Source: Bradyrhizobium sp. 149
Lineage (GTDB): Bacteria; Pseudomonadota; Alphaproteobacteria; Rhizobiales; Xanthobacteraceae
DNA length: 64,000 nucleotides
Reading direction: 5' to 3'
Assembly (NCBI RefSeq): GCF_023073915.1
Contig: NZ_JADPKK010000016.1
Span: 1-64,000, forward strand
The first letter of the stretch is position 1, and every line of letters starts with the position of its first letter. Below, one piece after another: positions 8,286 through 15,489 of this stretch. Both the position numbers and the translations under genes were made by a program. Below the pieces are notes generated by a model. It was given only the letters and a program-made list of their open reading frames with translations. It had not been told where the DNA came from and did not search any database.

Positions 8286-9221
8286 ATGGATAGGCCGGAG
8301 GTCACGCTCGAGCGCATGCGCAGCTTCGTGCGGGTCGCCGAGCGGGGAAGCCTATCCGCGGTCGCACGCGAGCTTGGCCTCGGCCAATCGACGGTGACGA
8401 GGCACATCCGGGAACTGGAGCAAGCCGTCGGCGTGCCGCTGCTCACCCGGACCACGCGCAGCGTGACCATGACGGACGAGGGTCGCCGCTATTACGCCGA
8501 CTGTGTGCAGATTCTGCGCCTGATCGAGCAGGCGCGCGACGAGGCGCGCAGCACGCGCGGCGCAGCCGCCGGAACGGTACGCGCCTCCTGCACCGCGGCG
8601 TTCGGCGTGCTCCATGTCAGCCGGCTCATCTTCGCCTTCCAGGACCGTTATCCGGAGGTGGCGGTGGATCTCAGCCTGACCGACGAGCGGATCGACCTTG
8701 TGCGGGAAGGCGTCGACGTCGCGCTCCGTCTGGGCCCGCTCGCCGAGAGTTCGATGAAGCTCAAGCCGCTTGGCCAGTCGCGGCGGGTGCTTGTGGCCTC
8801 ACCCGACTATCTGGCTCTGCGCGGCAGGCCCGCGCGCCCGCAAGACCTCGCCAACCACGAGGGGATCAGGATGTCCAACATCGCCGGCAGCGATTTGCTC
8901 GTGCTGCACGGACGCCGCGGCGGCCGCCATGCGGTGCCGTTCGCCGGGCGGTTGCGCGTAGACCACGGGCTTGCCGCACGCGAGGCGCTCGCGGCTGGCC
9001 GCGGTATTGCGCCCGCGCATCTCTGGCTGATTGAGGACCTTCTCGCTACCGGCAAGCTCGAGATCGTGCTTCCGGAATATTCGCCGCCTCCCGTTCCGCT
9101 GAACATGCTGATCGTGCCGGAGCGGTCCGGCATCGCGCGGGTGCGGCTGCTGGTCGACTTCCTAGCCGAGCAGATCGGGCGGATGCCCGGGATCGAAAGG
9201 CCGGGCAGGAAGCAGAAGTAG
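8286..9221 (+). CDS. LysR-family transcriptional regulator
   Basis: 311 residues. The N-terminal winged helix is clear: TLERMRSFVRVAERGSLSA, then LGLGQSTVTRHIRELEQAVG and LLTRTTRSVTMTDEG. A periplasmic-binding-protein-like effector domain follows. ATG 8286 is preferred to a TTG at 8274. It is divergent from the quinone reductase, and LysR proteins usually regulate the divergent neighbour and themselves from the shared intergenic region. The inducer is unknown. Confidence 0.9.
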   Translation: MDRPEVTLERMRSFVRVAERGSLSAVARELGLGQSTVTRHIRELEQAVGVPLLTRTTRSVTMTDEGRRYYADCVQILRLIEQARDEARSTRGAAAGTVRASCTAAFGVLHVSRLIFAFQDRYPEVAVDLSLTDERIDLVREGVDVALRLGPLAESSMKLKPLGQSRRVLVASPDYLALRGRPARPQDLANHEGIRMSNIAGSDLLVLHGRRGGRHAVPFAGRLRVDHGLAAREALAAGRGIAPAHLWLIEDLLATGKLEIVLPEYSPPPVPLNMLIVPERSGIARVRLLVDFLAEQIGRMPGIERPGRKQK

Positions 9222-9260
9222 CTGCGCGCTCTCAACACCCAACGCGCAATTTGGCCACCG

Positions 9261-10121
9261 TCACGCATACCGCCGCGCGAAGTACACGCAGGCGACCACG
9301 AGCGCGGTCGCCACGATCATGCTCCAGGCGACGGGTTCGTGCAGCAGCAGGCCGGCAAGCGCGAGGCCGAAGAACGGCTGGAGCTGCTGCAACTGGCCGA
9401 CGCGGGCGATGCCGCCGATCGCGAGCCCGCGATACCAGAAGATGAAACCGACGAACATGCTGAAGACCGAGACGTAGGCGAGCCCGATCCAGGCGGGCAC
9501 GCCGACGCCGCTCCAGGTCGACGGCCAGGTTAGAATCGCGACCGGCAGCATCAGCGGCAGCGAAAGCAGCAGCGCCCAGGAGATCACCTGCCAGCCGCCG
9601 AGCCGGCGCGACAGCGCGGCGCCTTCGGCATAGCCGAGTCCGCACAGCACGATGGCGACGACCATCAGGAGATCGCCGGTGAGCGAAGCGCTGCCGTCGC
9701 CCGACAGGGCGAAGCCCGCGACCGTGGCGCTGCCCAGCACAGCGAACAGCCAGAACATCGGCTGCGGCCGCTCGCCGCCGCGCAGCACGCCGAAGATCGC
9801 GGTCGACAGCGGCAGCAGGCCGATGAAGACGATCGAATGCGCCGAGGTGATGTGCTGGAGAGCGAGCGCGGTCAACAGCGGAAAGCCGACCACGACCCCG
9901 ATGGCGACGATGGCGAGCGAGGCGAGATCGTTGCGCGCCGGCCGCGCCTGACGGAGCAGGCCGAGCACGGCCACGCCGATCAGCGCCGCGATCACCGCGC
10001 GCGCGGACGTCAGGAACAGCGCGGAGAAACCGCCGACCGCCACGCGCGTCGCCGGCAGCGAGCCGCTGAAGATGATGACGCCGAGAAGCCCGTTGCCCCA
10101 GCCGCTGCCGGAAGATTGCAT
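9261..10121 (-). CDS. EamA/DMT-family transporter
   Basis: About 286 residues with roughly ten hydrophobic helices in two EamA halves, beginning MQSSGSGWGNGLLGVIIF. The conserved second-half features (LAYVSVFSMFVGFIFWYRGL) and the final helix before a basic cytoplasmic end (VYFARRYA) fit drug/metabolite exporters. Substrate cannot be inferred. ATG 10121 is preferred over an upstream frame opening at 10223 whose residues are Arg-rich. The next gene upstream is in the accessory block beside tRNA-Ser, so this gene marks the left edge of conserved sequence. Confidence 0.85.
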   Translation of the reverse strand: MQSSGSGWGNGLLGVIIFSGSLPATRVAVGGFSALFLTSARAVIAALIGVAVLGLLRQARPARNDLASLAIVAIGVVVGFPLLTALALQHITSAHSIVFIGLLPLSTAIFGVLRGGERPQPMFWLFAVLGSATVAGFALSGDGSASLTGDLLMVVAIVLCGLGYAEGAALSRRLGGWQVISWALLLSLPLMLPVAILTWPSTWSGVGVPAWIGLAYVSVFSMFVGFIFWYRGLAIGGIARVGQLQQLQPFFGLALAGLLLHEPVAWSMIVATALVVACVYFARRYA

Positions 10122-10397
10122 GTTTGTCTCGTCTTGTGGGTGGCGACGATCGGCTTTCGCTGATGAAGCCGGCCGGCGCGCGTGACGATCAAGTCTCACG
10201 TCTTTCGCGACCAGACAACACAAAGCTCGAAAACAACCCCATGCACAGTAGGCGGAGGTTGCAAGATCAATGACTTACGGAAGGGGGGAGTCGCTGGCTC
10301 GACGGGAAGATTCCGGATGCGTGTCGATCGTCGTGTCCGCGAATGTCTGGTGACGTCGCGCGTGGTTTGACTCGTCGGGCAAAACAGGCGCAGGATG
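10122..10397. other. Junction of core sequence and accessory block
   Basis: No gene seen. Composition becomes more A+T-rich towards 10200 and beyond. I looked for a copy of the tRNA-Ser 3' end as a distal attachment site here and found none. Confidence 0.35.
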
Positions 10398-10607
10398 TCA
10401 TCGTTGCAGAGCCTGATCGTCGATCGAACTCTTGTCATCAGGGTCCCACTTTTGGTAGGGCGCGAAGAACTCACGGTTGATGGTGAGTGCCTTCGTCTCG
10501 CGGATCCCCAAGCCCTCCTCGAGCGACAGCTCCAGCAGACAGTCGCTATCGATAAGCTCAATTCCCGTAGCGTTTCCGCGAGCCGCCCCTTCACGAGCAC
10601 CCTGATG
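10398..10607 (-). pseudogene. C-terminal remnant of an Mrr-type restriction endonuclease
   Basis: The minus-strand frame ending at 10398 contains GAREGAARGNATGIELIDSD followed by CLLELSLEEGLGIRETKAL and then INREFF. This matches the end of Mrr-like restriction nucleases, where an Ala/Arg helix is followed by IxLIDGxxLxxLxxExxxGV and a short tail. The catalytic core that should lie upstream (higher coordinates) is missing, and no long frame continues there. I read it as a truncated gene. Detection is by eye over about 60 residues. A restriction-gene scar fits the accessory nature of the block, which also holds a defence-like deaminase. Confidence 0.55.
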
Positions 10608-10716
10608 AACAGGTGAGAGACTTCGGCGATGCTTGCAAGGATAAGAAAGCCAATTCACTGAAACTATCGACTTGTGGACTCACGTGAGGAATTTTGGAAG
10701 CTGTCGGTATCCTACG

Positions 10717-11154
10717 TTATCCCTGTTTTTTGGCGCAAGCTTCAACTGCGAAAGCACATTGTTCACCGCCAGTCAGAAGTCCACCAGTCGGCCCGGAATA
10801 GTTGACCTGACTAACAACTCCGCCCTGAATGACGATGTTAACCGTGCAAAAGCGCGCGGTGCTAACACCGGTTGCGGAGCCGAACGTGTTGACCGTGCCT
10901 GACACGTTGTTGCCGGAACGCGTTGCGTCGGTGCCCGCGACCACCGTCGTTGATCGGTAACCGTTCCCTGATGGATACGACCAAATCTCTGTTGCCCCTT
11001 CCGCAGCTTTTGATGCGGCTGGCCCCATGCAGGTAAAAACCTGCTCTTTTGTCATGCCGACTATCGAGGCTTTTGCTTCCTGAGCGACTTGCGAACGCTG
11101 AATTGCACAGCCTGTCAATGCGACGCTAAGCGCGCAGATTCCAAGAACACGCAT
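10717..11154 (-). CDS. Small lipoprotein, SmpA/OmlA-like
   Basis: 145 residues. The N-terminus MRVLGICALSVALTGCAIQ is a type II signal peptide with lipobox LTGC, so the mature protein should be lipid-anchored. Then comes VGMTKEQVFTCMGPAASKA, similar to the motif of SmpA/OmlA (BamE-like) proteins, followed by a Gly/Thr/Ser-rich region (SGTVNTFGSATGVSTA) and several Cys (ARFCTV, GGEQCAFAVEAC). The precise role is unknown. It sits between the Mrr remnant and the deaminase gene on the same strand. Confidence 0.7.
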   Translation of the reverse strand: MRVLGICALSVALTGCAIQRSQVAQEAKASIVGMTKEQVFTCMGPAASKAAEGATEIWSYPSGNGYRSTTVVAGTDATRSGNNVSGTVNTFGSATGVSTARFCTVNIVIQGGVVSQVNYSGPTGGLLTGGEQCAFAVEACAKKQG

Positions 11155-11448
11155 AAATTAGCCCCGAGCCCCCTAATCAGATGTTGCTTAGATCTATGAA
11201 ATTGGCAATTGCAATTTCCTCCTGTTCCTCCCTCGATTGAGCCGCGCTCACCGGCAATGGCAAGCGGTAGATGGCGGATGCACGGCGGATCGTCACCGGA
11301 CGCACGGGGCAATCATGCACTCAAAACGGGGCTTCACGGCAGACGCAGTCGCGACGGAGATATTTCGAGGCTTCTCCGCACTGCCCACTATCGAAGGCCA
11401 AGCTATTTATCTTTGCTGTTGTCACCAGGAATTACGACTGCGTCCGGG
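11155..11448. other. Intergenic region between deaminase and lipoprotein genes
   Basis: About 290 bases with overlapping short plus-strand frames in all three phases (up to 97 codons). None has a ribosome site or recognisable sequence. They disagree with the minus-strand direction of the neighbours and partly overlap the deaminase 3' end. Treated as non-coding. Confidence 0.4.
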
Positions 11449-13035
11449 TTAGATGCCAGCCTTACCGTCATCATCGCCAGTATTTGGCTCCAGCGAGCCT
11501 AGCAGTTCAAACCACTCCAAATCCTCATCTTCAAGGTAAGCGGTAGAAACCAGTTCCAACATGGGCGTCGGAGGATCGGTCAAATATCTTATCGCCGCGC
11601 CGCTGCTGTTCTTTCGCCTTCCCTTCTGAAAGATATCTCGATAGCGCACCGGGGAGATGCCGAGGAAAGGCAAAAAAGACACTTTACCGGAAGTGACTTT
11701 CTCGATTTCGATTTCGTTGGTGTGTAAGTCCTTAGCTCGGCTTTTGGGATAAGGCTCCATGTAGACAACACACTTAATTCCGGCTGCCAAAATGTGCTTC
11801 GTGCAATTGTGGCAAGGGAACGTAGTCACGAATAAAGTGCTGCCCTTTAGGCTACGACCGATACGGGCAGCATCGCAGATCGCACACATCTCTGCGTGAA
11901 CCACGCGCCCGAACTCGGTTAAATCGAGCACCGCACAACGAGCTAGTGGGCCATCCTTTTCATCGATCCCCGGTCGTTTTTTTCGGGTAAACTCTTCAAC
12001 CATTTCGGCCGGGCTTCCCACCGCCTTAGCCTTCTCAGAGAGCAAACCTGATCCGCTCATCTTGTCGAAAAGCTCGCGCAGCAATTCAGTTTTGACAATA
12101 TCGTTCGGATCGTACCCGAGCCGAACATCGCGAAAATCCGGCTGTTCTAAGTCCCAGTAAGTGCCCCCGAACGCTTTCGGGACCTCATTGCAGCCTTGAG
12201 TAATTAACTCACCGTCATCTGAGAAGACTGCTGCACCTACTTGTCTGGACAAATCGCTAGAGCGAAGCGAAGCCGACTTGGCCGCATACATTCCATATTC
12301 TTCTTTGGAGGGCGCGATGTCAGTGCGTCCAAAAAAGGCTTGAATAAACCGGTTTAGCTTTTCTTCCATTTCGGGTCGCGAAAGTCCGTCAATGAAGACA
12401 TCGGCTCGATGAAACGTCTCTCGGACATTTTGCCCGAACTCTTCATCGTCCTCTCTTGCGTCCTTTTCGATAAGCTCAAGCGCTTTACAGGAGATTTCGT
12501 GAGGCGGCGTGGCTGGGGGCAAGCTGCGCCGGAGACGCTCCTCCAGCAGTTTCTGACGCTGCTCAGAAGAGCCATAAGCAGATATTAGAACGAACTGCCG
12601 TCCATAGACACGGCGCAGAAGACTTGCTTCGTCGGGCCTTTTCAACTGCCGTACGACATAGGCGATCGCGCGATCAGATATGGTATTCCGATTGCCTGTT
12701 ATTCTTTCTCTTTCATCACCGATAGCGCGTAATGCGATACGACCCATGGTCGCAAAGTCGGAAAACTCCTTGCAAAGAGCGTTCGCATAGTTGATTTTAA
12801 AATTCACATCAGAGTAGAAATCTTTGTCGATTGGAATTTGGACGGGGTAGCGCTGGAGTTTGTAGCGCTCCCCTCTCAACATCTCCTTCGTGAGATGTAC
12901 GGTGTGAGGCTCGTATCCGACGGCGCGCAACGCGCTTGCTAGCGTGTCGCAAATTGCTTCCACGTTGACTCCCATTGGACCGACAAGGCCAAATACAAGC
13001 TCAGGAAGCAGTTTCTTTCGCGACGCGCTCGGCAT
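11449..13035 (-). CDS. Two-domain deoxycytidylate-deaminase-like protein (AvcD / anti-phage dCTP-deaminase family)
   Basis: 528 residues. The N-terminal part (about 10-235) looks like a nucleotide-kinase-like P-loop domain beginning VFGLVGPMGVNVEAI (14-28); the loop lacks the GKS/T of a standard Walker A. The C-terminal part (about 245-475) is a zinc-dependent deaminase: VVHAEMCAICDAAR with H380 and E382, and FPCHNCTKHILAAGI with C408 and C411. This arrangement at about 530 residues is that of the AvcD and related deaminases that protect bacteria by depleting deoxycytidine nucleotides during phage infection. The gene lies beside tRNA-Ser in a low-G+C block with a restriction-gene remnant. A plain dCMP deaminase is much shorter. 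The upstream AvcI-type RNA of known systems was not identified. Confidence 0.82.
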   Translation of the reverse strand: MPSASRKKLLPELVFGLVGPMGVNVEAICDTLASALRAVGYEPHTVHLTKEMLRGERYKLQRYPVQIPIDKDFYSDVNFKINYANALCKEFSDFATMGRIALRAIGDERERITGNRNTISDRAIAYVVRQLKRPDEASLLRRVYGRQFVLISAYGSSEQRQKLLEERLRRSLPPATPPHEISCKALELIEKDAREDDEEFGQNVRETFHRADVFIDGLSRPEMEEKLNRFIQAFFGRTDIAPSKEEYGMYAAKSASLRSSDLSRQVGAAVFSDDGELITQGCNEVPKAFGGTYWDLEQPDFRDVRLGYDPNDIVKTELLRELFDKMSGSGLLSEKAKAVGSPAEMVEEFTRKKRPGIDEKDGPLARCAVLDLTEFGRVVHAEMCAICDAARIGRSLKGSTLFVTTFPCHNCTKHILAAGIKCVVYMEPYPKSRAKDLHTNEIEIEKVTSGKVSFLPFLGISPVRYRDIFQKGRRKNSSGAAIRYLTDPPTPMLELVSTAYLEDEDLEWFELLGSLEPNTGDDDGKAGI

Positions 13036-13111
13036 AGGAACTCGACGTTAGTGTTTGAATTGTACCGGTTTGGTGCAAGGGTCAGCAGATTGATTCGGCG
13101 GGAAACGAAAA

Positions 13112-13291
13112 ATGGCAAAAGTCTCAATTCGCAAAGAAGATTACGAGCGGATTTTAGAAGTTGCCGAGAGAGCGGCAAGGCGAACAAATTCGCGAGTTGT
13201 CGTCGCGATGGACCGCGTGGATTTAGAGGAGCCGTCCGAAACAACTCGACCCGACGCGAACGATCGATCGGCTGCTTTGAAATTTTCCTGA
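13112..13291 (+). CDS. Small ORF of 59 codons divergent from the deaminase
   Basis: ATG 13112 to TGA 13289-13291 gives MAKVSIRKEDYERILEVAER followed by AARRTNSRVVVAMDRVDLEE and an acidic, Thr-rich tail. The first half would form one charged amphipathic helix, and the composition is balanced. A GGGAAACG stretch precedes the ATG. The ORF starts 76 bases from the divergent deaminase gene. I do not recognise the family. It may be a partner or regulator of the deaminase, an independent gene, or the antisense side of a regulatory RNA for the deaminase. Confidence 0.5.
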   Translation: MAKVSIRKEDYERILEVAERAARRTNSRVVVAMDRVDLEEPSETTRPDANDRSAALKFS

Positions 13292-13294
13292 TAC
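13278..13294. repeat. Direct repeat copy A (TGAAATTTTCCTGA core)
   Basis: The 14-base core TGAAATTTTCCTGA followed by TAC covers the stop of the 59-codon ORF. It is repeated at 13410-13426 with one mismatch in 17 positions. The two copies bracket about 115 bases next to the tRNA-Ser 3' end. Confidence 0.6.
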
Positions 13295-13409
13295 GAAGTT
13301 GTCATTCTCGACAACCTTGAGATGATTGCAAGGCTCTTGCACTCGAATTGCGCTGCTTCGCCCTACTTTAGGGATACGCTTTTGGCGGATCCGCTTAGGG
13401 ACCAAGCGC

Positions 13410-13426
13410 TGAAATTTTCCTGAAAC
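13410..13426. repeat. Direct repeat copy B (TGAAATTTTCCTGA core)
   Basis: Second copy of the core at 13278, followed by AAC. It lies 33 bases from the 3' end of tRNA-Ser, where an integrated element would have its attachment-site side. Function unknown. Confidence 0.6.
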
Positions 13427-13458
13427 TTCTTTCCTGTCAATCGCATAGACGTAAAATC

Positions 13459-13548
13459 TGGCGGAGAGGGAGGGATTCGAACCCCCGATAGGCTTGCACC
13501 TATGCCGCATTTCGAGTGCGGTGCATTCGACCACTCTGCCACCTCTCC
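13459..13548 (-). tRNA. tRNA-Ser (anticodon CGA)
   Basis: The minus strand folds into a class II tRNA of 90 bases. The acceptor stem GGAGAGG pairs with CCTCTCC and the CCA is encoded (13459-13461). The anticodon stem CCGCA/TGCGG encloses loop CTCGAAA with anticodon CGA, reading UCG. A long variable arm (about GCATAGGTGCAAGCCTATC) and a T-arm with GGTTCGAATCC follow. The long variable arm and anticodon identify serine. The 3' end faces the accessory block at lower coordinates, the usual side for integration of islands at tRNA genes. Confidence 0.95.
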
Positions 13549-13987
13549 TGAAGGCGCCAAGTCAAGGAGCTGGGCCCCTGTGGTTGGGGCGTTAATAGGC
13601 GAGGATGGCGGGCCAGACAAGGCTGGACGGGCGAAAATCGGGCCGGTTTTCCGGGCGGACCCCATGATGTCGCGGCGATGATGAGGACGATTGTCGGATT
13701 TCGGCGGCAGTTCGAGCGGAAATGGGCGTGAGCCGTTTGCCAATGCCCGCGCGTGAAGGCCGAGGCGGCGCCATCGACGCCCGAATCACCGGTGTTCCGG
13801 AAAGTCCGAGGGTCCCCCGAAACGGGGTGGGACCGCCAGACGCGGTAAACACTGGCGGTCCCGGTGCCGCTCATTGAAATGCTGGCTGGGAAGGGCGGCT
13901 TCGCCGGCCAGGTGAGGCGACGATTCGACCGTAGCGTGCGCCGACCGGCCTGCAACGCAATCCGGTCCTTAACCTAACCAGTCAAGG
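13549..13987. other. Structured intergenic region between the ROK gene and tRNA-Ser
   Basis: About 440 bases without a supported gene. It contains a perfect 11-base inverted repeat, GGGACCGCCAG at 13829-13839 and CTGGCGGTCCC at 13852-13862. Next to it is a second small hairpin, CCCCCGAAACGGGG, near 13814-13827. There is no clear T-run. It may be the 3' end of the ROK transcript, a tRNA leader or a small RNA. Confidence 0.45.
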
Positions 13988-15145
13988 TTACTCCTTGTCG
14001 GCCTTAGCTTTTTTCTTGCCGGTTTCCTTGCCGTTGTCCGTAGAGTCCCGGTCTTTTCCGTTATCTTTGCCTTGGCCGCCGTCCTTGCGGCGGTTGGTGA
14101 AGCGGGCGTTGCCGAGCCCGGTGCCGATGGTGAGCACGCCCCAGCGATCGATGTCCTGCATGAACGGCACCTCGGAGAGGCCCTGAACCACGCCGTCATT
14201 GTGCATCAGGATCGCGGTGTCGTGCCCGCCGATCTCGGGGACGCCTTCGATCAGGCTCGCCGGCAGGTTGAACTTGCTGCTCTCCCAATTGCCGGGCAGG
14301 TTCTGCGCGCCCTTCTCGATCGAGCCGTCGGCGTTGATCACGCCGGGACAGGCGATGCCGATGAACGGCGCGAGCTTGTAGCCTTCCTCCTCGGCCTCGG
14401 CGATCAGCCCTTTCAGCATCTTGATCAGCCGCTTCACCGCGCCCTCGCGCGTCGGTTCGTCGTCGGCATGGCGCCACAGCTCGGACTTCACGACCTTGGC
14501 TTTCGACAAATCCTCGGCCTTCTTCCAGCTGGTCTCGACCAGGCCGCAGCGGATGTTGGTGCCGCCGATGTCGACCGCGAGGATGCTGTCATGGGCCTCG
14601 AAGATCCAGGATGGCGCCAGATGCAGCGCGCCAATCAGGCCGGCTTCATCGGGATGATGGCGGATCGGCATCATGTCGATCTTGAAGTCCTCGGATTTCA
14701 GGATGATCTCCGTGCGCGCGATCGCGAGCTCGCCAAGCCGGGAATCGCGAAATCCGCCGCCGACCACGATGCGCTCGGTCTTGGCCCAGGCCTTGGACTT
14801 GAGGAAACGCCGCGTGACATAAGCGAGCTCCTGGGCGAATTCCTCGATCGCGCTGTGCACCAGCGCGGAGGCCTCGGTGTCGTCCCCGACCAGGATGGCA
14901 TCCAGTGTCTTCTTGCTGATCTCCTCGGACGGCTCCTTGCCGAACGGGTCCTCGCCGCTCTTGCGCAGCGGCTTGCGCCAGCGATCGAGGATGTCGCGGA
15001 ACGCGCCCTTGCTGGCGCGGTCGCCGAGGAAGCCGTCCTCGTCCTTCATCTCGATGTTGAAGCTGTCGATGTCCACCGAGGGCAACCGCTCCGCGCCGTG
15101 ATGGGCGATGCCCGTCGTCGTCTTGACCAGCTCGTCTGTAGCCAT
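13988..15145 (-). CDS. ROK-family sugar-kinase-like protein with apparent circular permutation
   Basis: 385 residues with ROK/hexokinase-fold motifs in unusual order. First comes the segment normally near the C-terminus: RIVVGGGFRDSRLGEL (125-140) and HPDEAGLIGALHLAP (164-178). Then come the normally N-terminal phosphate loop ILAVDIGGTNIRCGL (188-202), IACPGVINADGSI, NLPGNW, the catalytic-type MHNDGVVQGL (314-323) and GTGLGNARF (341-349). The tail from about 352 is a charged Lys/Asp/Gly extension. The zinc-binding Cys cluster of many ROK proteins is absent. The family phosphorylates sugars with ATP; substrate and activity here are unknown. ATG 15145. The permutation is inferred from motif order. 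Confidence 0.78.
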   Translation of the reverse strand: MATDELVKTTTGIAHHGAERLPSVDIDSFNIEMKDEDGFLGDRASKGAFRDILDRWRKPLRKSGEDPFGKEPSEEISKKTLDAILVGDDTEASALVHSAIEEFAQELAYVTRRFLKSKAWAKTERIVVGGGFRDSRLGELAIARTEIILKSEDFKIDMMPIRHHPDEAGLIGALHLAPSWIFEAHDSILAVDIGGTNIRCGLVETSWKKAEDLSKAKVVKSELWRHADDEPTREGAVKRLIKMLKGLIAEAEEEGYKLAPFIGIACPGVINADGSIEKGAQNLPGNWESSKFNLPASLIEGVPEIGGHDTAILMHNDGVVQGLSEVPFMQDIDRWGVLTIGTGLGNARFTNRRKDGGQGKDNGKDRDSTDNGKETGKKKAKADKE

Positions 15146-15283
15146 GGTAAGCCCCTCGCCCGTGCATCAATTCGCGGGGACAACAGCGGGGGAACCCGTT
15201 GGTTGCAGCGTGGGCCCCGATTCTGCTGCGGGCTTGAATTGGGCCCAAATGCTTCAAATCCGGGCCTTTTCGCCCGGTTTTTC

Positions 15284-15311
15284 TTGACTCCCGGAGGCCA
15301 GCGGCTATAAG
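15284..15311 (+). promoter_or_regulatory. Putative sigma70 promoter of rplU-rpmA
   Basis: TTGACT at 15284-15289 and TATAAG at 15306-15311 are separated by 16 bases, close to consensus for a housekeeping promoter. Transcription would begin near 15318, giving a leader of about 170 bases before rplU. Confidence 0.6.
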
Positions 15312-15320
15312 TCCCGCAAC

Positions 15321-15355
15321 CGGCGCGGGGCGTTTCTCGCGCCGCTTGTTTTTGC
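15321..15355 (+). promoter_or_regulatory. Hairpin in the rplU leader, attenuator-like
   Basis: CGGCGCG (15321-15327) pairs with CGCGCCG (15338-15344) around a ten-base loop and is followed by CTTGTTTTTG. The structure sits just after the predicted start of transcription. It resembles an intrinsic terminator and could attenuate ribosomal-protein expression. This is inferred from sequence only. Confidence 0.45.
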
Positions 15356-15489
15356 GTGGGTTTTCAAAGGGATAACTTCCGCCCGCACAAAACTCGCATA
15401 AACCCATATTCGCTTAAACCCGCGACTGACAAAAAGCCGGCCCCGACACCATGTCGCGAGGCCGGGAATGAACACGAAGGAAAACAACG

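Larger units (their letters stand above)
15146..15489. other. rplU leader and promoter region
   Basis: Divergent interval between the ROK gene and rplU. It holds a sigma70-like promoter near 15284-15311 and a hairpin at 15321-15344, described separately, so the predicted 5' leader of rplU is roughly 170 bases. Confidence 0.5.

Noticed and set aside
10122..11448. Search for an integrase gene or a second copy of the tRNA-Ser 3' end marking an island boundary
   Set aside because: Neither was found by eye. The island reading rests on composition and gene content only.
11209..11502. 97-codon plus-strand frame overlapping the deaminase 3' end
   Set aside because: No ribosome site and unlikely composition; all three phases are open here by chance.
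13795..13830. Resemblance of CCGGAAAGTCCGAGGGTCC to the conserved P4 part of RNase P RNA
   Set aside because: The rest of an RNase P RNA, about 350 further bases with its conserved 3' half, does not fit before the ROK gene.
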